This document shows, in pieces, positions 26,201 to 38,200 of a DNA stretch of 64,000 bases; within the stretch, counting starts at the first letter, position 1; each line of letters starts with the position of its first letter. The notes under the pieces are model-generated. The model had not been told where the DNA came from and ran no database searches. It saw nothing but the letters and a program-made list of their open reading frames with translations. The translations under genes were made by a program, and so were the position numbers. Source of the stretch: Lytechinus pictus (lineage: Eukaryota > Echinodermata > Echinoidea > Temnopleuroida > Toxopneustidae); contig NC_087261.1 of NCBI RefSeq assembly GCF_037042905.1, positions 12,598,217 to 12,662,216 on the forward strand, read 5' to 3'.

Positions 26201-29200
26201 CTGTGAAAACGGCTGGTGTTTGGAGACTATGAAAAGTTACAAATGCATCTGCTTTGCTGGATTTCAAGGACCCCTCTGCAATGAACGTGAGAAAATATAA
26301 AACTGATTCAACGAATTCTAATATATTTCACATATTTTTTTTTACATAAAGTGATGTTTAGCGTAATTGATTTAAAATCAATGATCACTGAAAAACTAAC
26401 GTGCTTAGTCATATAATTTCGTTGTCAAAATAAAAAAAAAGTCATGTCAGGACAAATAATAATATATCGTGATTGTAATTTTTTGTTCATATTTCTAGCT
26501 GCAGAATCACTATTGACTGACGAAATGATGATGACAAAGACGGGAGAAACGAGCACAGCAGACCTGGTGACCACTGATACGCCCTCAAGGACAACACATC
26601 TAGCGGAATCCCTTGAAAGTCCATCCGGTGAGATGAAAACGTCATAGTTTTAGAAGATCGAGGCCTTCAAATGAGATCCGGTTCCCGTCATATAGAGTGT
26701 TGTGATAGATCAAACTTAAACTCCAACCGAGAAAGTGGGAAGTTCATATCAAGAATTATATTTTTTGTGTCATTCTAGGCCTAAATAAATTCTTTATGTA
26801 AATACTTATGTAAGGATAATATGTAGTCATTATTTTAACTTTCTTATGGCGTATATTTATTATCTTAGGTTGTATAGAATATTTATGTGAGAACGGCTGG
26901 TGTTTGGAGACTATGGAGAGCTACAAATGTTACTGTTTTGCTGGATTCCACGGGACCCATTGCAATGAACGTGAGGAAAAATTATATTTCAATTCAATTA
27001 AACATTTATTTCTTCCGATTGACATTACGCAGGTTACATCCAATTTCATATTATGAAATAAATCAATACTACTGTATAGTAATATAACAATGTATGTAAT
27101 TAAGTTTCTATGCACATGGAAGGAGGCGTAAAAAAACGCAGAAGGCAGCAGGTGCTTGACTGTGCCGGGATAGGCCTACGCCTGTAAAAATATACAACTA
27201 AACAACAAATACAAAAAGAAAGGGCTAATACATAGAAGGTAAAGAAATAGAAGAGAGGGGAAGAAAAGAGCTATAGAAGCGAGCATGAAGTAGAAGAAGA
27301 AGAACGGTCATGAATTACTTCGCATGATACAAGATGAATATACATGAATAAAATAGTACAACAGGCATTTATGATACAAAGTAGCAACACGAAGATCGAG
27401 TAATCTACAAAGTACGAATCATGCCGCACCATAAATTAATGCTTGCCGTATTACTAGTATTACGTTGGCTCGCAAAACAATGACAAAAAAAAGCACGAAA
27501 ACTTTACGGACATTTTTTTTGGGGTATGAAACACCCTTGGTAGTAATTCCAAGTTGCATTGCTAATCATAACACCATTCAGGAAAATCAATTATCCGTAC
27601 CCGTATTTGCACAGCTTTAAAACATTCAAGCTAACAATGTCAATATGCTCCATTCCCACAATCCCTCAAAATTTAGATAATTGCAATTGAATGACCTATG
27701 CCAAATTAATCCATTATTAGTTCAGTATTTGTTGAAAAAAATCATTGTCTTCTAATTGTGCATGATCCCTGGGGTTCTCGTTTTATAAAACGAATCGTCA
27801 AGACACACAAACATTCACATGAACGACCCAACAAACACGTATGCAAAAACACACACCCATACTCTCACCTTCACAGACAAACGCACTTGCACATGCAGTA
27901 CAAACATTATTTTAGCCATTTTAATTGTAAGTGAGCCAGTGGACGTGAGGTTGTGCTTGTGTGGGTGTGGCAAATATAAGAGTTTATGTAGGCCTATTAC
28001 TGATCTATCAAGAGACAAGATGGCTGGTAACCATAACCTGGGGGGGGGTGTTCAATAAAACTGTTCGTAAGATACGAATGACTTAACGCACGACTGGTGA
28101 TCCTTTCTTGTGCTATGTGATATCCCTATATGTAATTGAGCTATGACCTAAGAACATGTTCAAGTCGTGCGTAAAATCGTTCGTAACTTTACGAACGGCT
28201 TTATGAAACAGCCACCAGGGGCGGATCCAGGATTTTTCAAAGCATTTACCCGAAGAAAATTTGACAAGAAACAAAGAAAAAGGCAACACTTGTGTATGAA
28301 GGACATATTGCAATTAAAAATATATGCTGTGACTTTCAAGGGGGGGGGGGGGCACGAGCCGGATGTGCCCCCTCCCCCCTGGATCCGTCAGTGACCGAAA
28401 CATTTGATGACAGGAATTAATGTGGGGTTTCCTTCGATTTTTTTTCCAGGTACAGCAGATAATTCGAGCTGTCAAGATATTTTCGGATGGTATGAAGGCA
28501 ATCTTTATTGTTACTTTGATGAGAGAGTCAACTTTTCTCGAGCACTGACGAACTGTCGGAACATCAACTGGAAAGATCAGGAAGACGATCATTCTCCTGG
28601 TTTTTCCGATCTAGTGTCCATTCACAGTGATGGGGAGACGAACATTATTTTGGACTTGTGCAAAGGAAAAGTAAGTACAATACGCCCCTGAAATAATTGT
28701 TAGGCTCATTTCAAGATAATTTGAATTGTGGGCGCGCCGTGGTCGAGTGGTTCTGACTCTAGCCTTTCAAACAGAGGGTCGTGGGTTCGAATCCTAGCCA
28801 TGGCGTGTTTTCCTTCAGCAAGACACTATGCTCCAATCGACCCTTGCGAGGTGAATGGGTCCCCGGCAGGATTAATTCATTGAATGCACGAGCACTGAAA
28901 GGCAGCTCGAACTAAATCCGGTGTAATAATAATAGTAACAATACTAACAGTAATAGTAAGAATAGATAGATAGATGGCGCTATACAAAATGCATATTATC
29001 ATTATTATTATATTTGTATGTATTTCCTGTCTATCTCATGTGTATTCGGGAGTCGTAACGTTTAATCATATTGATAGAAAAATTTGAATTGAATTCATTA
29101 GATTTCCATTCGTATTTTTAAACAAAGTCTAAGTTTGTGGTGTGTATTGACCATCAACCAATCCCGTAGCACCCTCCGGAAGCAATTGCGTTTGACGCAC

Positions 29201-32200
29201 CCCACAGGGGCCGCGGAAGCGGGGGGCTGGGGGGGCTTCAGCCCCCCAACTTTTTTTTCCAAAACCGTGTACAAAAACGTAAAAATGACCATAGGATTGT
29301 GATTTTTTGCATGATCAGCCCCCCACTTTTGGCTCAGCCCCCCACTTTGAAAACCGTTCCGCGGCCCCTGCGGCCCAAACAACAACAAACAAACGCAAGT
29401 TACAAATGTGTATGGTCTGCATTGACCATCAACCAATCCCGTATGGCCCTTTGGAAGTAATTCCGTTTGACGCACCCCCAAAACAACAACAAACAAACGC
29501 AAGTTACAAATGCGTATGGTGTGCACTGACCATCAACCAATACTGTATGGCCCTTTGGAAGTAATTGCGTTTGACGCACTCCCAAAACAACAAACACTCG
29601 CCAGTTACAAATGCGCATAGTGTGCATTGACCATCAACCAATTCCGTAGCACCCTCCTGAAGCAATGGCGTTTGACACACCCCCAAAACAACAACATACA
29701 AACGCAAATGACAAATGCGTATGGTGTGCATTGACCATCAACCAATCCTGTATGGCCCTTTGGAAGTAATTGCGTTTGACGCACTCCCAAAACAACAAAC
29801 GATCGCCAGTTACAAATGCGCATAGTGTGCATTGACCATCAACCAATGGCGTAGCACCCTCCGGAAGCAATTGCGTTTGACGCACCCCCAAAACAACAAC
29901 AAACAAACGCAAGTTACAAATGCGTATGGTGTGCACTTACCATCAACCAATCCCGTATGGCCCTTTGGAAGTAATTCCGTTTGACGCACCCCCAAAACAA
30001 CAACAAACAAACGCAAGTTACAAATGCGCATAGTGTGCATTGACCATCAACCAATTCCGTAGCACCCTCCTGAAGCAATGGCGTTTGACACACACCCAAA
30101 ACAACAACATACAAACGCAAGTGACAAATGCGTATGGTGTGCATTGACCATCAACCAATCCTGTATGGCCCTTTGGAAGTAATTGCGTTTGAAAGCACTC
30201 CCAAAACAACAACAAACAATCGCCAGTTACAAATGCGCATAGTGTGCATTGACCATCAACCAATTCCGTAGCACCCTCCTGAAGCAATTACGTTTGCCAC
30301 ACCCCCAAAACAACAACAAACAAACGCAAGTTACAAATGCGTATCATGGTGTGCATTGACCATCAACCAATTCCATAGCACCCTCCTGAAGCAATTGCGT
30401 TTGACGCACTCCCAAAATAACAAACAAACGCCAGTTACAAATGCGCATAGTGTGCATTGACCATCAACCAATTCCGTAGCACCCTCCGGAAGCAATTGCG
30501 TTTGCGGGGGGGGGGGGGGGGCTTCAGCCCCCCCTCTCCCACTTTTTTCCAAAACCGTGTACAAAAACGTAAAAATGACCATAGGATTGTGATTTTTTGC
30601 ATGATCAGCTCCCCCCCCCACTTTTGGCTCAGCCCCCCCCCCCACTTTGAAAACCGTTCCGTGGCCCCTGCCCCAAACAACAACAAACAAATGCAAGTTA
30701 AAAATGCGTATGGTGTGCATTGACCATCAACCAATCCCATAGCACCCTTCGGACGCAAAATTTGCGCTTGAGGCACCCCCAACAACAACAAACAAACGCA
30801 CGTCAAAAATGTGCCCGTCTGATTGGTTGATAATCCCGCTGCGATTCGTTTTAGGAGTTGTGTTAGATTGCAATTCTTCTGCAACGTGCCAATGGTGCGT
30901 GGGTGTTTCACAAAGCTAGGTTTAAGTTTCGAGTGACTTTAAGAACTACGGGTGATCCTTTCTTAAAGGACAAGTCCACCCCAACAAAAAGTTGATTTGA
31001 AAAAAAGGAGAAAAATCCAATAAGCAAAACACTGAAAACTTCATCAAAATTGGATGTAAAATAAGAAAGTTATGACATTTCAAAGTTTCGCTTAATTTCA
31101 CAAAACAGTTATATGCACATCCTCGTAGGTATGCAAATTGGCAGACTGATGACGTCATCCACTCACTATTTCTTTTGTATTTTATTAAATGAAATATGAA
31201 ATATTCTTATTTTCTCCTCCTTGTCAAGTGAAACAAAGTTTTATTTCTCCCTGAACATGTAGAATTACCATTATTTTAACAGTTTATGGTTAAGTTAAGT
31301 TGGTCCTTTCTTGTCAAATCTGTGTAAAAATTGAAATATTGTATAATTCAAAAAAAAAATAGTGAGTGATGGACATCATCGACTCTCTCATTTGCATATT
31401 GCTGAGTTGTGCATTTAACTGTTTTGTGAAATATAAGCAAAACTTAAAAATGTCATAACTTTCTTATTTTACATCCGATTTCGATGAAATTTGCAGCATA
31501 TGTTTGTTTGATTTTTCTCTATCGACTCAAATCAACAATTTTTTTGGGGTGGACTTGACCTTTAAGAATATTTTGTGAACTTCATACTTATCCACGGTAG
31601 TGTTGATTATTTAAAAGTCAATATTCAATTTTGTATATAGTGTATATACATTTGTGTTACAGTGTTTATATCTTTATAAATTTATAGGATTTTGCTGATT
31701 ATTTTACTCTACTTATATCATATTACCCGTGTATAAGATTTTGATAGGGGGTCTACATCTTACAAGTTTTGCTTTTCAGTAGGCCCCTCCACTTTTTTCA
31801 TTTCATTGTAAAAATGATTTATTACGAAATGTACTTTGAGGATTTGTGGAATATGAATATATCAATTAAATATAACAAAATAAATAAAATAAAATAAGTA
31901 GCAAATCAACTCCAAGGGAAATCTTGTGTTGTATCACGTACCACAAGAAAGGACCCCCAGTCGTCGTTAAGTCGCTAGTAACCTACGAACACTTTATGAA
32001 ACACACAACAGATGCCTAGGGTATACAGAGTATGCAAAATCGAAATGATATCACATTGCGTTTTTTCTAATGTAAAATTATGAATGTTCTGTTATGATGC
32101 ATTTGTCATAGAGTGTGTAAATCAATATGCGTTTTCAATGCCTCGGCTCAGAAAAAGTGATCAGAAATTGAACAAGAAAAGCGTTGTGTTAATCCCCTTT

Positions 32201-35200
32201 TTTGTTGCTCATCTGAATTTGCTTGAAGAAAGGCTAGGTGTGATGGGAGTCCTGATCATTATTTCTTTCTTAAAAAGATAAAAACATTTATGCTTGAAGA
32301 GTAAATTGGTGAGTCTGTTGGCCGCCTTCCCTACGCAATCTCGAATCCGACATTTTGTAGGCCTACGTCAATGCAAATTTCTTCTATATATAGGCTTGCC
32401 AAAATCAGAATCAATGGATAGGACTTTATCAACCAACCCCAGAAGGTGCCTTTGAATGGTCGGATGGAACGGAGGTGAACTACACTGCATGGTTTCCTTT
32501 GCAACCGGATAATAACATCCCTCATCTCCCAAATTCTTCAGAAGACTGTGCTTATATTTGGAAGAAGAAATATCTCACTTCTTCTAGTGAGCCCAAATCC
32601 TTGAACGACTCCGCTGTAAAATTCACGAAGCAATATATAGGACCAGGAAAGTGGAACGATAACGAATGTTCCGCTACTATGGCCTACGTTTGCAAGATAA
32701 CCTTCCTATGTCCTAGGCCTTGGGTGTTTTTCCAGGGTAATTGTTATCGTTATTATCATGGGGAGCGCGTCAGCTTTACTCAAGCCGTGACGAATTGCAG
32801 GAACACTGACAAGTCCAAAGGCCAACCTGATCTCGTATCTATCCACAGCGACGAGGAAATGAACTTCGTTGCCAGTCTCTGTACAGAGGTAACTTTACAT
32901 GATAGGGGGGCACTTCCATTGACGAGTGGATACCATGCGCGACCATGGGGTCTCGAAAAGCACCCTAGATTAAACAAGTATTTTCCATGAAAATGCACCC
33001 CTTAACAAGTATTGGCGTATGAAACCCTACCCTTAATAAGTTTTGGAAGCAAAACGATACCCTTGGCAAGTATTCTCTGAATTGAACCCCTAAACAAGTC
33101 CCGGGGGGGGGGGGGGGCACTTACATTGACGAGTGGATACCATGCGCGACCAAAAAGACACGTAAAAATATGTCTTTTTCAAGATAATAACGGTGTCAAA
33201 AACATTATAATGGAAAAAGGGTATCTATTTCGCCAGGAAAGCTACGTGTTTAGAATTTGCGAGGGTATAAAAATCAAGACTAAAATGTTTTATAAAGGAT
33301 GTACTCTTTGCTCCAGGAGTCAATACTACGTGTTTAGAGTATATGATTTGCGCGAGTTGGGCTGTTCTAAACCCAATGATGTAGGTAAAGGTAAAACCGA
33401 CGACCGACGTCCGTGACATACCGCTGTACTTGTTTATGGGTTCAAATCAGGGAATACTTCCCAATAGTATCGCATTGTTTCCAATACTTGTTAAGGGTAG
33501 GGTTTCGCACGCCAATACTTGTTAAAGGACAAGTCCACCCCAACAAAAACTTGATTTGAATAAAAAGAGAAAAATTCAACAAGCATAACACTGAAAATTT
33601 CATCAAAATCGGATGTAAAATAAGAAAGTTATGACATTTTAAATTTTCGCTTCATTTCACAAAACAGTTATATGCACATCTCAGTCGGTATGCAAATGAG
33701 GGAACTGATGACATCACTCACTCACTATTTCTTTTGTATTTTATTATATGAAATATGAAATATTTTGATTTTCTCGTCATTGTCATGTGAAATGAAGTTT
33801 CATTCCTCCCTGAACACGTGGAATTCCATTATTTTAACATATTGTGCTTCAGGCAAGGAGGTCCTAATCGTCAAATTCGTAAAAATTGAAATATTGTATA
33901 ATTCAAACAATAAAAAACAAAAGAAATAGTGAGTGAGTGACATCATTGACTCTCTCATTTTGATGTAACTGGCTCGTTCATATAACTATTTTGTTAAAAA
34001 TAAGCGAAACTTTGAAATGTCATAACTTTCTTATTTTACATCCAATTTTGATAAAATTTTCAGCATTGTGCTTGTCTGATTTTTCTCTATTGATTCAAAT
34101 CAACATTTTTCTGAGGTGGACTTGACCTTTAAGGGTGCAATTTCAGAATATGGAAAATACGTGTTTAGGGTGCTTTTTGAGATCTCATGGTCGCGCATGG
34201 TATCCACTCGTGAATGGAAGTGCCCCCCCCCGGGAAACAAGTACAGCGATATTTTAATTGTTACATGTCACGGACTTCGGTCGTGGGTTTCACCTTTAGC
34301 TACATCATTGGGTTTAGTACGGCCCCACCTCCCATACCTCGTGCAAATCGGACTCTAAACACGTAGTATTGACTGTTGGGCAAAAGTACATCCTTTATTA
34401 AAGATTTTAGTCTTTTTTATACCCTCGAAAAATTTGACCATAAACACGTAGCTTTCCGAGCTAAATAGATACCCCTTTTCATTATTGTAGTGTTTTTGAC
34501 ACCACGTTACGTACGTAACGTGCCCTGTCTTGAAAAGGACATCCTTTTTACGTGTTTTTTTTTGGGTCACGCATGGTATCCACTCGTCAATACAAGTGCC
34601 CCCGGAATATGATCCAATAACCTTTAAGTTTATGTCCACTTCTTAGAAGTACAATGACTTTGTCGTCATGGTGACATAAGATAGTTTGCCAAGTCGACTA
34701 CTAGAAAGTTTCATAACTCGGATGCAGATCAAGCATGGTCCATTAGGTGGAAGGATAGTGAAACATTTCCTCAACACTTTCCGCGATCGGCTGTTCGAAG
34801 AAGAGCTGTTAGCTTTATGTTTACAAAATTATGTATTTCATAAGGACTAAAAGATGGTACAAGCGCAAAGCGCTATTAGACCTGAAAAAAAGGGAACATT
34901 CCTTTTTTTTTAATCATGAGCATGGTGCTTATCCATCAGCGTCAGCCGAAATTTTCTGTATAGTGACCTGAAAAATGTTGGTATCAATAACGCATAAAAC
35001 ATTTTAACTTATTTGATGCAAGATAAAAGAGTGATTGGGAAGAAAATGCCTCGGTCAAGGGCCATACAGGGAATCGAACCCCGGACTTTCATGATGTAGT
35101 CAGGTGCCTTAGACATCTGCCACGGCACTTTGCCACCTCGTATTAAAGGGAATCGATTGATGCAAGCGCAAAAAGCAAGCTGAAATTATTTATACTGACC

Positions 35201-38200
35201 TGAAAAGGGGACAATTAACGGGATTAAGGACTGTTTGTAATCATAAACATGATTCATATCGTAGACAGCGGGGGTGGGAGTGCATCCCCAATTTTCTGAG
35301 AGGGGGATGCGGTGTGCAATCATCTCCCAGGTTTCAAGGTGGGGAAAACCCCCGATATTCTTTATATGATATGAAGTTATTATCAGTATCATAATCATTA
35401 TAAATTTCATTGCTATTAGAACCACCATTAGTCCGGGAGCCAATTTTTATCTTCATATAGCAATAAAGTATGTATTCCCTTAGTAAGAAAACGCACGTCT
35501 GGCTGGTCGTTAGTGGTGGGTGTGGTCAGGAGGGCGTTGAAAAAGAAAAAAAAAAATTAGGCTAGCCTAGCTGAAAAAGAAACATCATGAAATCGGTGGG
35601 ACATTGTCTTGCTTATTATTAGGGTCATTGAAAAATAATGCCAGACATAACTGAAAAGTTTATCAATCTTAAGGGTTTGACCTTTATACTAGCGTAATGC
35701 AAAAGTCAAACAGCGATGTATTATCTACATGTGTTTAGTGTCACACTTCAGACCCGGCTTAATATTGTGTTTGTGTTGAGAACCCGATGCACCAAAACTT
35801 CTGCATGCAGATGCAGAAATGGGCTGCTGATTGGGTTTGGGTGAGAATGTTAGAGGGCAGGGGTTGAGGTGGAAGGGTCGGGGATGGAAGAACATAAGGG
35901 ACATGGTATGGTTCCATGGCAATTGCTCCGCCGACATTTGCTCCGCCGACAATTGCTACGCAAAATACGACAACTGCTCCGCCGACAATTGCTCCGGACA
36001 GTTGCTCCGCCGACATTTGCTCCGCCGACAATTGCTACGCAAAATACGACAACTGCTCCGCCGACAATTGCTCCGGACAGTTGCTCCGCCGACAGTTGCT
36101 CCGTCGACACTTGCTCCGCCGATATTTGCTCCGTCGACACTTGCTCCGCCGATATTTGCTCCGTCGACATCTGCTCCGCCGATAATTGCTCCGCCGACAT
36201 CTGCTCCGATTATACGACAATTGCTCCGCCGTCATGTGCTCAGATAACAAAATTGCACGAACATCTTACAAATTGTTCTGTTCTTATTATTCGTTATTTT
36301 TTTATTTATTTATTTATTTCATTCTCCCCCCATCATCACAGCTTTCTGCTTAAAAAAAAAAAACAAATTGTTCTCCCTGCCGCTGACACTTGACAAATTG
36401 TAACGCAGATTGTGAATCTGGATTTTTGTTCATATATTATTATCATTGGTTTCACTCCGGTCTTGAGCGGGGAGAGAATGTGGGGGGGGGGGGGGTGCTG
36501 GACACACTATCTCTTCTGCTTTCCAGCAACTTATACACCATACATTCGCGCGGGCTCCCCTCTCCTCTCTCTCGTTTTGTTCTTTCACGCCATTTATTTT
36601 CATTATCAGCATTATAATTTTAATCAATATTGTTTATTACGTCTTGGGCCTTATCTACCCTTGCACCTTTTTTCTTTCAATTTGTTTCAATGATCATCAC
36701 TGGCGTACAGATGGGGGAGGGGCGTTCTAGGGGTCACGGATCCCCCATTCTCCCTATCAATGGAAAAAACGAATAAAGGAAATGAAAATAAATGTCATCC
36801 TTGTCTGGCCCCCTCCATTTTTTGTTGTTGGCTCATTACGCTACTGGTGAGTCACTATAAAATTATACTTCGGTTGTATTTTGTTCTATTCTGTGCAATA
36901 GCGACAATATAAATATATTTTGATAAATGAATATATGTATGAATCTCTCTCATAACGTCTAAACAAATAAAGTTGTTTTTAAAAGACAATAATATATATA
37001 CCAGTAATATATATTATTGTATTTTAAAAACAACATTATTTGTTTAGACGTTATGAGAGAGATACATACATATATTCATTTATTAAAATATATTCATATT
37101 GTCGCTATTGTCCCTTTTCTGGTAAATATATCCAAAATATTCAATCAGCGCATCATGCTCTCATTTCTTTTACGAGATATCTCCCCCCAGGTATGCTTCA
37201 TGTTTACAATAAAAAAATGCGTAGAAATAGAAAGGGGAGATTTATACGCATTTTTTTAAATTGTAAACATGAAGCATACCTCGGGGGGGGGGGGGGGGGA
37301 TCTCGTAAAAGAAATGAGAGTGCGATGCGCTAATTGAATATTTTAATTATCCTTTTTCTATCAGTGAAGAATACAATCATGATCAACATAAAACACAAAA
37401 TCAACTCACTATTATATATATTATCATATTTATCTAAAAACCTACGGTGTATATGACATGATGTGGATGTGGAGACCAGAGCACTGTGTATACGAGAAGA
37501 TATGGAAACCAGAGTGGAGGGGTGAGTCGAGAAGGTGACACGACATGTAGCCTTTCACAAGTTGGTATTTTCGTGAATATTAATTTTTACTTACTGAATG
37601 TCTTGGTCATGTTTGTGAGGGACAAAATTTGCCGACTGTAAACATTTTGCATGACTACAGTACAGGTTTTCGACAAATAAGTTGGGGTACCGTTGAATTT
37701 CACCTGGAGCAAATATTTCCACTCCGGAGCATATTTAGCCAGAGCGATTTTGACGCTAAGAATGGGGTATATCTAAGTTTTTTTGTACTGTCATAATTAT
37801 TACATGAGCACGCGTATTTTTTTTCATTTTAATCACCAGTCACGTAATAACACTTATATACACAAAATGCCACTCCCATGAATAAGAATATCTATCTCTC
37901 CTTTGTGCTTATCCCTCTTATTCTATTTATTTCTATGTTATGTATCAGGGGCCGAAGCCCCCCACTTTTTTTTTCCAAAACCGTGTACAAAAACGTAAAA
38001 AAGATCATATGATTGTGATTTTTAGCATGGTCAGCCCCCCATTTTGAAAACCGTTCCGCGGCCCCTGTGTATGTCATGCAAGCATTGTTTAAATTTACTT
38101 TGCAATACATTATAATATACAAAAATGGAAATTGACGTCTTCAGCCTGTGCTACAATTGTTATGCGCATGAAAGTACGAATAAATAAATAAATAAATAGT

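Larger units (their letters stand above)
29095..30830. repeat. Tandem array with a period of about 104 bp, two alternating variants
   Basis: The unit contains TTGACCATCAACCAATCC, a GCGTTTGACGCACCCCCAAA-like phrase, and CAAACGCAAGTTACAAATGC. Variant 1 has GTAGCACCCTCCGGAAGC; variant 2 has GTATGGCCCTTTGGAAGT. The two often alternate, giving a higher-order period of about 208 bp. Two copies of one MITE (29205-29370, 30504-30670) sit inside. The minus-strand frames of 75-158 codons are repeat artefacts. Confidence 0.9.

Noticed and set aside
29098..30911. Minus-strand frames of 75-158 codons at 29-31 kb
   Set aside because: They follow the 104-bp period and run through MITE sequence; no protein similarity.
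35831..36393. Long frames rich in CSAD, APPT or LLRR repeats
   Set aside because: A 15-bp repeat keeps all frames open; its inverse copy at 38.2-38.6 kb does the same. Not a repeat protein.
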